Source: Pectobacterium wasabiae CFBP 3304 (GTDB lineage Bacteria; Pseudomonadota; Gammaproteobacteria; Enterobacterales; Enterobacteriaceae). Taken from it: a stretch of 64,000 nt of DNA. Shown piece by piece: positions 46,626-55,950 of this stretch. Position 1 is the first letter of the stretch. Every line of letters begins with the position of its first letter. The notes under the pieces are model-generated. The model saw nothing but the letters and a program-made list of their open reading frames with translations, was not told where the DNA came from and made no database searches. The translations under genes and the position numbers were made by a program. The stretch covers positions 3,658,001 through 3,722,000 of the forward strand of contig NZ_CP015750.1 in NCBI RefSeq assembly GCF_001742185.1. The letters are read 5' to 3'.

Positions 46626-46667
46626 GTTGGTCTCCTCTGATCTCGGGGACATTATGGCATCGTCGCG

Positions 46668-46794
<127 letters not shown>

Positions 46795-46829
46795 GGTTAA
46801 TCAGACGTTAATGGGTAAATAATTTATCG

Positions 46830-47903
46830 TTAGCGGAATAAGTGTTCGAAGAACAGATTGATTCCCGCCCCACCGATTATCAGCCAGATAAACAGAATCA
46901 GTGCCAGCAGCAGTGGTTTTGCCCCTGCCTGACGGATGGCACTGAATCGGGTCGTCAGGCCGAGAGCCACCATCGCCATGGTCAGCAGCACATTATCCAG
47001 TTGGATCAGTTGTGTGACGAGGACGGGAGAAAGTAGCGGGAAAGAATTGAACCCAGCCACGGCGATAAACCCCAGCGCAAACCACGGGAACATCAGTGGC
47101 ATGCTTTCTTCCACATCACTTTTTGGCATCGCTTTCTTCAGGCAGAACCCAAGAATGAGAAGGAAAGGTGCCAGCATCATCACTCGCAGCATTTTGCTGA
47201 TAACAGCGATGTTTTCCGTCGCACCATCGACGGCATGCCCTGCGGCAACGACCTGAGCCACTTCATGTATCGTTGAGCCAAAATACAGGCCGACGATCTG
47301 CGGCGTGGCCTCAATCCAGTGATGTTCGAGATTGAGCTGATAGAGCCATGGATACAAAAACATAGCTGTCGTACCGAAAATCACCACGGTGGAAACCGCG
47401 ACAGCAGTCGCATTGCTGGATGCTTTGACGACGGGGGCTGTCGCCATGATCGCCGCCGCACCACAGATACTGCTGCCCGCACCGATGAGAATCACGGTTT
47501 CATTGTCGAGCTTCAGACAGCGCTTGCCTATCCAGCAGGCGAGCAAGAACGTCAGCGTGACGACGGTGAGATCGACGGCAATGCCGGTAACGCCCACGGC
47601 AGCAACCTGCTGAAAGCTGAGCCGAAACCCATAAAGTATGATGCCCCAGCGCAATAAATGCTGCTTGGCCCACTGTACGCCGGGGTCGCATAGAGGATGA
47701 ATTCGCGGATACACGCTATTCCCCAGCACGATCCCCATTAGGATCGCTAATGTCAGTGAGCCGGGTCCCCAGTGGGCGATTTTCGGAATATTTGCCAGCC
47801 AGAGAAGTGAAAAAGTTATTAAACTGATTAACAGCAGGCCAGGTAATCGCGCTTTTGCTCCATGGTGTGGGGTTATCGCTTGTAATGTTGCAGGAAGAGC
47901 CAT
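46830..47903 (-). CDS. yeiH: YeiH family membrane protein (putative sulfate exporter family)
   Basis: A 357-residue protein with about ten helices; GNSVYPRIHPLCDPGVQWAKQ and IGAGSSICGAAAIMATAPVVKAS identify the UPF0324 family (also called Cons_hypoth698). Sulfate export is a family label, not a proven role in enterics. It is divergent from yeiE, its presumed regulator, as in E. coli. Confidence 0.93.
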   Translation of the reverse strand: MALPATLQAITPHHGAKARLPGLLLISLITFSLLWLANIPKIAHWGPGSLTLAILMGIVLGNSVYPRIHPLCDPGVQWAKQHLLRWGIILYGFRLSFQQVAAVGVTGIAVDLTVVTLTFLLACWIGKRCLKLDNETVILIGAGSSICGAAAIMATAPVVKASSNATAVAVSTVVIFGTTAMFLYPWLYQLNLEHHWIEATPQIVGLYFGSTIHEVAQVVAAGHAVDGATENIAVISKMLRVMMLAPFLLILGFCLKKAMPKSDVEESMPLMFPWFALGFIAVAGFNSFPLLSPVLVTQLIQLDNVLLTMAMVALGLTTRFSAIRQAGAKPLLLALILFIWLIIGGAGINLFFEHLFR

Positions 47904-47989
47904 GAGTTTGGTGCCTATTCTGACCGTACCGATTGAGAAGCCAGCTTATAATCCATGAGATTAAAAGAGAAATTGATTATATATTTATA

Positions 47990-47999
47990 ACCTATAGGT
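47990..47999. promoter_or_regulatory. Palindrome in the yeiH-yeiE divergent region
   Basis: ACCTATAGGT is a perfect 10-bp palindrome 22 bases before yeiE and 87 bases before yeiH, in a very AT-rich stretch. It is a candidate YeiE autoregulatory site. Confidence 0.45.
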
Positions 48000-48020
48000 A
48001 TTTCAGATAAAGAGCGCACT

Positions 48021-48893
48021 ATGCATATCACGTTACGTCAGTTGGAAGTCTTTGCCGAAGTCCTGAAAAATGGTTCAACGACACAGGCCTCCGTTGTGCT
48101 TGCACTTTCTCAATCGGCTGTCAGTGCCGCTTTGGCTGATTTAGAAGGGCAATTGGGGGTTCAACTCTTTGATCGCGTGGGTAAACGTCTGGTTGTCAAT
48201 GAGCATGGTCGCTTGCTTTACCCCAAAGCGCTGGCGTTGCTTGAACAATCGATGGAGATTGAACAGCTCTTCCGGCGTGACAATGGGGCGTTGCGTATTT
48301 ATGCCAGCAGCACTATCGGTAACTATTTATTGCCTGCGATGATTGCTCGTTATCGTCATGACTATCCTGACATTCCACTGGAACTGCACGTTGGCAATAC
48401 TAAAGATGTCATAACCCGCGTGTCCGAATTTAGTGTTGATTTGGGCTTGATTGAAGGGCCTTGCCATCACCCTGATTTAATTACGCAACCCTGGTTGGAA
48501 GATGAGTTAGTGGTGTTTTGCTCCCCGGAACACCCGCTTAGTCGGGGGGCAGTGTCACTAGCCGCGCTGGCGGATGCGCATTGGATCTTGCGTGAACGCG
48601 GTTCGGGCACGCGCGAAGTGCTGGATCATTTGCTGCTGACGCACCTGTCGCATTTTCATCTGGTCATGGAGTTAGGCAATTCGGAAGCAATTAAGCATGC
48701 GGTTCGCCACGGAATCGGCATCAGTTGCCTGTCGCGGCATGTGATTGCCGAGCAGTTGGCGGCGGGCACGCTGGTGGAATTGAAGGTGCCATTGCCTAAG
48801 CTCACGCGTACCTTGTATCTGGTTCATCACCGACAGAAGCATCTTTCGAATGTATTGCGGCGTTTCCTGAGTTATTGCTGCGAAACGGTATAG
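48021..48893 (+). CDS. yeiE: LysR-type regulator YeiE
   Basis: A 290-residue protein with a helix-turn-helix in residues 18-37 ([20 protein letters not shown]) and a LysR effector domain ([32 protein letters not shown]). In related enterics YeiE responds to sulfite and also controls other stress genes. It is divergent from yeiH, with lysP downstream in the same direction. Confidence 0.95.
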   Translation: MHITLRQLEVFAEVLKNGSTTQASVVLALSQSAVSAALADLEGQLGVQLFDRVGKRLVVNEHGRLLYPKALALLEQSMEIEQLFRRDNGALRIYASSTIGNYLLPAMIARYRHDYPDIPLELHVGNTKDVITRVSEFSVDLGLIEGPCHHPDLITQPWLEDELVVFCSPEHPLSRGAVSLAALADAHWILRERGSGTREVLDHLLLTHLSHFHLVMELGNSEAIKHAVRHGIGISCLSRHVIAEQLAAGTLVELKVPLPKLTRTLYLVHHRQKHLSNVLRRFLSYCCETV

Positions 48894-49028
48894 CGGAGCT
48901 ATTTTCTGCTGCTAATAATCGGGCGTGAGTTATTAAGCTCTCTTATAACTCGACGATCTTAACTATCCAGAGCAAGTCTATTTGTTACAATCCCGCCTCG
49001 ATTTTTAGCACGAGCACGCGGGATAACA

Positions 49029-50504
49029 ATGGCTCAGCACGATATTCAACAAACTACACAGGGCGCACCGACCCTGCGCCGTGAACTGAAAGCACGGCAT
49101 TTAACGATGATCGCGATTGGCGGATCGATTGGCACCGGGCTATTTGTCGCTTCGGGCGCAACGGTTTCACAAGCGGGCCCGGGTGGCGCACTCTTGTCCT
49201 ATGCCCTGATTGGGCTGATGGTTTATTTCCTGATGACTAGTCTGGGCGAACTGGCGGCATTTATGCCAGTTTCCGGTTCATTCTCTACCTACGGTTCCCG
49301 CTATGTTGAAGAAGGTTTCGGCTTTGCGTTGGGCTGGAACTATTGGTACAACTGGGCGGTAACCATCGCAGTCGATCTGGTTGCGGCGCAGTTGGTGATG
49401 GGATATTGGTTCCCCGAGGTATCGGGCTGGATCTGGAGCGCCCTGTTTCTGGCACTGATGTTCCTGCTTAACTACATTTCCGTGAAAGGGTTTGGCGAAG
49501 CCGAGTACTGGTTCTCACTGATTAAAGTGACGACGGTCATTATTTTCATCGCCGTTGGCGTAATGATGATTACGGGCATTATGAGCGGTGCGGAAAATGC
49601 AGGGTTCCACAATTGGCAAATCGGTGATGCACCGTTTGCAGGGGGATTCTCCGCCATGATCGGTGTGGCGATGATTGTTGGTTTCTCTTTCCAGGGTACT
49701 GAACTGATTGGTGTCGCTGCCGGTGAATCTCAGGATCCGGGGAAAAATATCCCCCGCGCGATCCGCCAGGTTTTCTGGCGTATCCTGCTGTTCTACATCT
49801 TTGCGATTCTGATTATCAGCTTAATCATTCCTTATACCGACCCGAACTTGCTGCGTAATGATGTAAAAGACATTACGGTAAGTCCGTTCACGCTGGTGTT
49901 TGAGAATGCGGGTCTGCTGTCTGCTGCTGCGGTCATGAATGCGGTGATCCTGACGGCGGTGCTGTCGGCGGGTAACTCCGGGATGTACGCCTCTACGCGT
50001 ATGCTGTTTACGCTGGCGTCGGAAGGTAAAGCGCCGCGCATTTTCGCCAAGCTGTCAAAAGGCGGCGTGCCGCGCAATGCGTTGTACGCAACAACCGTGG
50101 TGGCGGCGTTGTGTTTCCTGTCTTCTCTGTATGGCAACCAAACGGTTTATTTGTGGCTGCTGAATACCTCCGGTATGACAGGCTTTATTGCCTGGCTGGG
50201 GATCGCGATCAGCCATTACCGTTTCCGTCGTGGCTATGTGATGCAAGGTCATGACCTGAATCGTCTGCCTTATCAGTCGCGTTTCTTCCCATTAGGGCCG
50301 ATCTTCGCGTTTGTGCTCTGCCTAATCATCACGTTGGGACAGAATTATCAGGCGTTCCTGGAAGATAAAATCGATTGGTATGGTGTGACGGCCACGTACA
50401 TCGGTATTCCGCTGTTCCTGCTGATTTGGCTCGGCTATAAGGTGTATCGCGGAACGGGCTTCATTAAATATCAGGATATGACGTTCCCGGATCATAAAGA
50501 CTAA
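49029..50504 (+). CDS. lysP: Lysine-specific permease
   Basis: A 491-residue amino-acid permease with twelve helices: RELKARHLTMIAIGGSIGTGLFVASGA opens the first, then MIVGFSFQGTELIGVAAGESQDPGKNIPRA. The length matches that of E. coli LysP. LysP imports lysine and in E. coli restrains CadC. The order yeiE-lysP-cirA matches E. coli. Confidence 0.96.
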   Translation: MAQHDIQQTTQGAPTLRRELKARHLTMIAIGGSIGTGLFVASGATVSQAGPGGALLSYALIGLMVYFLMTSLGELAAFMPVSGSFSTYGSRYVEEGFGFALGWNYWYNWAVTIAVDLVAAQLVMGYWFPEVSGWIWSALFLALMFLLNYISVKGFGEAEYWFSLIKVTTVIIFIAVGVMMITGIMSGAENAGFHNWQIGDAPFAGGFSAMIGVAMIVGFSFQGTELIGVAAGESQDPGKNIPRAIRQVFWRILLFYIFAILIISLIIPYTDPNLLRNDVKDITVSPFTLVFENAGLLSAAAVMNAVILTAVLSAGNSGMYASTRMLFTLASEGKAPRIFAKLSKGGVPRNALYATTVVAALCFLSSLYGNQTVYLWLLNTSGMTGFIAWLGIAISHYRFRRGYVMQGHDLNRLPYQSRFFPLGPIFAFVLCLIITLGQNYQAFLEDKIDWYGVTATYIGIPLFLLIWLGYKVYRGTGFIKYQDMTFPDHKD

Positions 50505-50514
50505 TCGTGATAAT

Positions 50515-50536
50515 GCGGTCAACGTGGCCGCTTTTT
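50515..50536 (+). terminator. First terminator of lysP
   Basis: GCGGTCA, loop ACG, TGGCCGC (one G-T pair), then five T, 11 bases after the stop. Confidence 0.75.
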
Positions 50537-50555
50537 ACCTTGTCATTTATTTTCA

Positions 50556-50592
50556 CGCCGCTGATGAAATTTTTATCAGTGGCGTTTTTTTT
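50556..50592 (+). terminator. Second, stronger terminator of lysP
   Basis: CGCCGCTGAT and ATCAGTGGCG pair over 10 bp (one G-T), 9-base loop, then eight T. It insulates cirA from lysP. Confidence 0.88.
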
Positions 50593-50731
50593 CTTCAAAA
50601 TCGCCTTTCTATATCAAATATTTTGAATTTAATTGCCGCAGCGTATGGCCTGCTGATTGTTTCTTATTCTTCTTAGTGAATGCGTTATTACTACGAAAAT
50701 CGGCATTTATAAACGGAAGTTAAACGAAAGA

Positions 50732-50750
50732 TAAAATGCTAATACTTATC
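50732..50750 (+). promoter_or_regulatory. Fur box upstream of cirA
   Basis: TAAAATGCTAATACTTATC matches the 19-bp Fur consensus at 14 positions by eye. It lies 68 bases upstream of the receptor start, so iron repression is expected. Confidence 0.75.
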
Positions 50751-50817
50751 ATTTACGTTTCAATGCATTCCTTTACACTATTTTTTGCAAAAAAACTCAA
50801 TAAAATAACGAGGGATC

Positions 50818-52962
50818 ATGAAAGGGCGTTCTTTGATTAATCTTAAGAGTGCAGTGGCTCTGGCTCTAGCAGCAACAGCAACAAACGCAGCGGTCGCAGC
50901 AGGTAATAATGATGTTTTGGTGGTCACTGCGAGTGGCTATGAGAAAAAATTAACGAATGCGCCAGCTTCCATCTCGGTCGTTAGCGAAGAAGAACTCTCG
51001 CAAAAAAGTTATCACGATCTGGGCGAGGCGTTAAGCGGCGTGGAAGGCGTTGATGTACGCAGCGGAACGGGTAAAACCGGCGGCCTGGACATCAGCATCC
51101 GTGGCATGCCCAGCAAATATACGCTGATCCTGATCGATGGCGTGCGTCAGAATGCCAGCAGCGATACCACGCCGAACGGCTTTGATACCATGAATACGGC
51201 GGTGATGCCGCCGCTGTCAGCGATTGAGCGTATCGAAGTGATTCGCGGGCCGATGTCGACGCTCTATGGCTCTGATGCGATTGGTGGCGTGGTTAACATT
51301 ATCACCAAGAAAGACAGCAAGCAGTGGCGCGGCAGCGTTAACCTGTCACATACAGTGCAAGAACACCGCAAATGGGGCGACAGCTCCACGCTGGGGATCT
51401 ATGCTTCTGGGCCCTTGGCGAATGATAAATTTAGTTTGGCGGTGCGCGGCAATCTGGAGCATCGGCAGGGCTCCAGCGTAACCTCGCTGAGCGATAGCGG
51501 TGACACCCGTGTTCCGTTCCCGACCAAAACCGATAACTATAATGTCGGCGCTAAGCTGAGCATGAAGACCAGCGAGGCTAATACGCTGTGGATTGACGGT
51601 GATGTATCACGTCAGACTTACGATAACCGCAGTAGCCAACTGGGTCCGATTGGCGTGGGTGGCGGTGGATACCGCGATGAACTGCGCTTTGAGCGTAATA
51701 AACTGGCGGTTGGGCACGATACCGATCTGTCATTTGGCCGCTGGAGCTCAAACCTGTCATATGCCACCACGGAAAATACGGGACGTATACTGACACCGCG
51801 CCTCTTAAATTCTGCTAACGCAGGCTTCTCTGGTAGCGATCGTGAATTGAAAAATACCAACACTATCTTTGATACGATGCTGGTGTCACCGGTAGGGGAC
51901 GACCATTTGCTAACTGTCGGTGGACAGTTCTGGGATGCACGCCTTAAAGATGGCATCGTGCTGGTAAACAGTGGTGAAACGTTCGAACAAAAAAGCTGGT
52001 CGCTGTATGCGGAAGATGATTGGCAGTTACTTGAACCATTGTCTCTGACGCTAGGTGCCCGCTATGAGAAACACGATAGCTTCGGTGGTCATCTGAGTCC
52101 GCGCGCCTATCTGGTATGGAATGTGGCGGATGACTGGACGGTAAAAGGTGGCGTCAGCACCGGGTACAAAACGCCTTCTCTGGCACAATTGCATAATGGC
52201 GTCAGCGGCGTGGCAGGGAATGGATGGACGACAGTCTTGGGTAACCCCGATCTGAAGCCGGAAGAAAGTACTAACTTTGAGACAGGCCTGTACTATGAGA
52301 ATGCCGCGAACGTAAGAGCGAACATTACTGGTTTTGTGAACCATTACAAAAACAAAATCGACAGCTATACGATTAGCAGCAATAAAATTACGTTGCCAAA
52401 TGGTAGGGAAGTTACGGAACGCGTTGAGTCCAGCCGCAACATTGGTAAAGCCAGAACGCAAGGTATTGAATTCGCAACCTCTTTCCCTGTAGTTGTTCCT
52501 GAATTAACGCTGGGGCTGAATTACACCTATACGCACAGTGAACAAATCGGTGGGGATAACCCCGGAGCGGCCTTCACTAACACGGCTAAACATATGGCGA
52601 ATGCCCGTCTGAATTGGCAAATTGACGAGCAGTGGGCAACTTGGCTGGCCGCTGAATATCATGGCAAAACGCCGCGTTTTCTCAGCAATTATGCCAATCT
52701 GAGCGATGATGAGAAACTGGTGAATAACGCGCGTGGTTCCGAACTGAAGGCGTGGACAGTGGTGAATTTGGGTGCCTCCTACAAAGTGACAAAGGATGTT
52801 ACGTTGAATGGTACGGTAAACAATTTACTGGATAAGGACTTCTCCCAGGTACAATCGTATAACGGGTACTATGCGGGTGATTACTTCGACTCCAGTCGTT
52901 CTACGACGGGTTATGTCACTCCGGGGCGTAACTACTGGATGTCAGTCAACGTCAACTTCTGA
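50818..52962 (+). CDS. cirA: TonB-dependent siderophore receptor, CirA-like
   Basis: A 714-residue protein with a signal peptide (cut near AAVAA), a TonB box (DVLVVTASG), a plug domain (SIRGMPSKYTLILIDGVRQN, ERIEVIRGPMSTLYGSDAIGGVVNIITKK) and a 22-strand barrel ending in the typical YWMSVNVNF with terminal Phe. It is longer than E. coli CirA (663). The location after lysP argues for CirA orthology, but ligand choice (catecholate) is inferred. Confidence 0.9.
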   Translation: MKGRSLINLKSAVALALAATATNAAVAAGNNDVLVVTASGYEKKLTNAPASISVVSEEELSQKSYHDLGEALSGVEGVDVRSGTGKTGGLDISIRGMPSKYTLILIDGVRQNASSDTTPNGFDTMNTAVMPPLSAIERIEVIRGPMSTLYGSDAIGGVVNIITKKDSKQWRGSVNLSHTVQEHRKWGDSSTLGIYASGPLANDKFSLAVRGNLEHRQGSSVTSLSDSGDTRVPFPTKTDNYNVGAKLSMKTSEANTLWIDGDVSRQTYDNRSSQLGPIGVGGGGYRDELRFERNKLAVGHDTDLSFGRWSSNLSYATTENTGRILTPRLLNSANAGFSGSDRELKNTNTIFDTMLVSPVGDDHLLTVGGQFWDARLKDGIVLVNSGETFEQKSWSLYAEDDWQLLEPLSLTLGARYEKHDSFGGHLSPRAYLVWNVADDWTVKGGVSTGYKTPSLAQLHNGVSGVAGNGWTTVLGNPDLKPEESTNFETGLYYENAANVRANITGFVNHYKNKIDSYTISSNKITLPNGREVTERVESSRNIGKARTQGIEFATSFPVVVPELTLGLNYTYTHSEQIGGDNPGAAFTNTAKHMANARLNWQIDEQWATWLAAEYHGKTPRFLSNYANLSDDEKLVNNARGSELKAWTVVNLGASYKVTKDVTLNGTVNNLLDKDFSQVQSYNGYYAGDYFDSSRSTTGYVTPGRNYWMSVNVNF

Positions 52963-53410
52963 TAGTCATTCTGCCCCGAAACGGGTTCCTATCCGTTTCG
53001 GGGGGTTAACATATCCCACCTATCTACCTACTCATCCACATTTCTGATTCATTCCGCTGACGCTAATTCTGCCCACGTTTCACTGTACGTTTATCTTTTC
53101 TATTTTGATTATGGCTTGCGGCCCTATTTTTTGTGATATTTCTGAATATCGCCGCTAACAATGTCGATGAGTGAAATTCATTATATTAGGTATTGTTAAT
53201 TGCTTTAATGCTGACTACGCTTCACGTTACGGAGTGATGGATTTCCGATGAGGCAGGAAGAGTAACGTTATTAATGCGTTCGTTGTTCTGCGTCACACAG
53301 GGAATTTAATTCATTAGTTTTTGTATGAGAATACCTGTCGTGATTGCCGATTGTGGAGAACCTTGATATCTGCAATCGAAAATCAGTGTATGAATAGCAA
53401 CCAGGGCGCG
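52963..53410. other. Intergenic region after cirA (448 bp)
   Basis: At 52974-53003 CCCCGAAACGG and CCGTTTCGGGG form a perfect 11-bp stem with an 8-base loop directly after cirA; it has no T-run, so it may stabilise the mRNA end or end transcription only weakly. The rest is AT-rich with nothing recognisable. Confidence 0.6.
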
Positions 53411-54379
53411 ATGATGTTAAAAATTACATTTTTGGATAAAGGCTCTCTGCCTGAAACCATTTTCCTGAAAAAGACAAATTTTAGGCGTCCACAATGCCGC
53501 CATGAATGGATTGAATATAGCTATACTTTGCCCGAGCAAGTTATCGATCGAGCAAAAAACACCCACGTTATCGTCACAAATAAAACCCTACTAACGCGAG
53601 ATACTTTGGCGGCGTTACCTGCGCTGAAACTGATTGCCGTGACGGCAACGGGAACTGACAATATCGATCTGGCTGCCGCCAAAGAGTTGGGTATCACGGT
53701 CAAAAATGTACCGGGCTATTCTACGCAAGCGGTGTCTGAGCACGTTATTGCCATGATGTTCGCGCTGAAACACAGCCTTATGGCGTGGTATCGCGATCAA
53801 CTGAGCGATCGCTGGGCCAGCCAGTCGCAATTTTCTTACTTTGATCATCCGGTTAAGGATATCGCGGGCTCTACGTTGGGCATCATCGGTGCGGGTACGA
53901 TTGGGCAGGAAGTGGCGCGTATGGCCCAGGCGCTGGGAATGAAGGTGATTTTTGCTGAGCACCGAGGCGCCTCGCCGTGTCGTGCGGGATATTTGCCGTT
54001 TGAGGACGTTCTGCGACTGGCGGATGTGATTTCACTTAACTGCCCGCTAAAGGCGAGCACGCGACATCTGATCAATGCGGAGACGCTCGCGCTGTGTAAG
54101 CCAACCGCGTTTATTATCAATACCGCCAGAGGGGGGCTGATTGATGAGAGTGCACTGGCTGTAGCATTGCACGAGCGCAGTATTGCCGGTGCTGCGTTAG
54201 ATTGCCTGACGCAGGAGCCGCCGGAAAAAGACAACCCGCTGATGGTGGCGGCGAAAACCCTGCCTAATCTTCTGATTACGCCACATATCTCCTGGACGTC
54301 GGCTTCATCGCTGCAACTGTTGATGGAAAAGACGATTGAAAATATTGATGAATATGCCCAGCAGAACGGACACCGATAA
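53411..54379 (+). CDS. D-2-hydroxyacid dehydrogenase (HprA/glycerate dehydrogenase-like)
   Basis: A 322-residue protein from MMLKITFLDKGSLP; 30 extra residues in the open frame upstream are not typical. The NAD-binding motif is GIIGAGTIGQEVARMA. The catalytic set is Arg in NTARGGLIDESAL, Glu in LTQEPPEKDNPL and His in ITPHISWTS. The substrate is probably hydroxypyruvate/glyoxylate or another 2-ketoacid. It stands alone, facing an ABC transporter. Confidence 0.9.
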   Translation: MMLKITFLDKGSLPETIFLKKTNFRRPQCRHEWIEYSYTLPEQVIDRAKNTHVIVTNKTLLTRDTLAALPALKLIAVTATGTDNIDLAAAKELGITVKNVPGYSTQAVSEHVIAMMFALKHSLMAWYRDQLSDRWASQSQFSYFDHPVKDIAGSTLGIIGAGTIGQEVARMAQALGMKVIFAEHRGASPCRAGYLPFEDVLRLADVISLNCPLKASTRHLINAETLALCKPTAFIINTARGGLIDESALAVALHERSIAGAALDCLTQEPPEKDNPLMVAAKTLPNLLITPHISWTSASSLQLLMEKTIENIDEYAQQNGHR

Positions 54380-54548
54380 TAATGTGTAATTTGATTCAGT
54401 CAGGTATTTGAGGATATTGCCGGTAGCGAAAATATGATATTCATCAATTTTAACTGATTATCAAAATTTATTGTTCCATCGCGTATGTCATTCGCGCTAC
54501 ACCATAAAAAACGAAAGTAGTACATACCGACGTAAAGCAAAACGTTAT

Positions 54549-54699
54549 TATTCTCGTTACACTTCAAGCGACCTGCACATTGGCTACGTTCAGTCACCCG
54601 AATCACTGACCTGCATCGGTGGTTCGGGATTAAATGAGAAACATTCGAACGCTTATCTTAGTTTTTCATCTTCCTGAAAATGGAATTACTGAGGATGTT
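54549..54699. repeat. Decayed ERIC-like element
   Basis: Left arm (TTCTCGTTACACTTCAAG, CATTGGCTACG) and core (CACCCGAATCACTGACC) are recognisable, the loop has changed, and the stem is partly kept by GGTGGTTCGGGAT. After CGGGAT it continues TAAATGAGAAACAT, like insertion two of the expanded copy at 39692. Confidence 0.6.
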
Positions 54700-54758
54700 T
54701 CTGTGATTATTCTTATTTCTGATGGAAATATTTATTTATTAATAATAACGACCGTACA

Positions 54759-54881
54759 TATACCCTAAATAATTCGAATTTCAGGCCGGCGGCAAGCTGC
54801 GGTCCTTTAGGGCGAAGTCCACGACGGGCCGAGTATTTGAGCGCAGTCAACGCACATGCAACTTGAGGTATGACGGGCATA
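54759..54881. repeat. ERIC-like element with replaced core (about 123 bp)
   Basis: Outer parts (TATACCCTAAATAATTCGAA, CGCACATGCAACTTGAGGTATGACGGGCATA in pieces) are ERIC, opposite in orientation to the neighbouring decayed copy. The usual core is replaced by about 40 bases that still pair at their ends (CGGTCC with GGGCCG). Confidence 0.75.
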
Positions 54882-54954
54882 ACGTAATAAGCTGAGTAGA
54901 TGAGGGACGGCGATCCGCCCCAAATTCTGATGAAAGGGGCGGACACGAGCAGTA

Positions 54955-55950
54955 CTAGCGTTTCTGGATATACGTCATTGCCAGCGCGAGCGCCAGAACC
55001 AGACCTTTGATGATATCCATGGCGTAATAAGGAACGGAGAGCATTACCAGTCCATTCTGTAGGACGCCAAGTATGACGGCTCCGAGTAGCGTACCCAGCG
55101 CATTCGGTTTGCCGGACCCCGCTAGCGAGAAACCGATGTAGGCTGCGGCAACCGCATCCATTAAATAGCCGCCGCCAGCATTGACCTGTGAAGAGCCGAT
55201 GCGTGATGCGAGTAAGATGCCGCCCAGCGCCGCGAGTAGTGAAGAGAACACATATGCCTGTACCCGATAACGCGCCGTGCGAATGCCCGCCAGCCGGGCT
55301 GCTTCTGGGTTGCCGCCAATCGCGTACATCCGGCGACCGTGCTTGGTAAGGGACAGATATAGCTGCACCAACACCGTCACTGCCAGCATGATGACAACAA
55401 TCACTGGCACTTGGCCCAACGTGGCAAAGAATTCGGGAATGATGCCTTCTGCCATTTCGCCGCTGGGCAACACCATGTTCTGCGTGATGGATCCACCATA
55501 GCTATACGTCATTGCCACGCCCTGAATGACGAACAGGCTGGCGAGCGTCGCCAGCATATCGGGGATCTTCAGTACGACGATGAGAAAAGCGTTGAATAGC
55601 CCGACCAGTGTACACAGCAGAAGCGTCAGAACAATCGCGCTAGTGGTGCCAAACCCGTGCCAGACAAAGAGGGAGATCACTAACGCATTCGCTAATGAGG
55701 CCGTTGATCCCACGGAAAGATCAAACCCGCCTACAGAGAGCGAGATAGAAACACCAATCGCAATCACCGTCACAATGGCGATAGAACGCAGGATATTAAT
55801 GATGTTATACGGGTCGAGAAAGTTGTCCGATGCGAGTCCGAAGAGGGCAATCAATGCAACAACCGTGATCAGCATGCCCCACTTGTAGAGAAACTCGAAA
55901 ACGTGGTGACGGAAGGGGAGCGCCCCGTTAGATGAAAGTGGGTGACTCAC
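54955..55950 (-). CDS. ABC sugar-type transporter permease (RbsC family)
   Basis: A 331-residue protein with GTG start overlapping the ATPase stop (GTGA). There are eight to ten helices of the BPD_transp_2 family: IATVTVIAIGVSISLSVGGFDLSVGS, then GGNPEAARLAGIRTARYRVQAYV and AAYIGFSLAGSGKPN, typical of RbsC-like permeases. It is the second gene of a two-gene unit. The substrate is unknown. Confidence 0.93.
   Translation of the reverse strand: MSHPLSSNGALPFRHHVFEFLYKWGMLITVVALIALFGLASDNFLDPYNIINILRSIAIVTVIAIGVSISLSVGGFDLSVGSTASLANALVISLFVWHGFGTTSAIVLTLLLCTLVGLFNAFLIVVLKIPDMLATLASLFVIQGVAMTYSYGGSITQNMVLPSGEMAEGIIPEFFATLGQVPVIVVIMLAVTVLVQLYLSLTKHGRRMYAIGGNPEAARLAGIRTARYRVQAYVFSSLLAALGGILLASRIGSSQVNAGGGYLMDAVAAAYIGFSLAGSGKPNALGTLLGAVILGVLQNGLVMLSVPYYAMDIIKGLVLALALAMTYIQKR

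Noticed and set aside
52974..53003. Intrinsic terminator after cirA
   Set aside because: The strong 11-bp stem is followed by GGTTAACA and not a T-run; kept only as a hairpin in the region note.
54471..54946. Open frames in the gap between the dehydrogenase and the ABC permease
   Set aside because: They read through two ERIC-like repeats and have no independent support.
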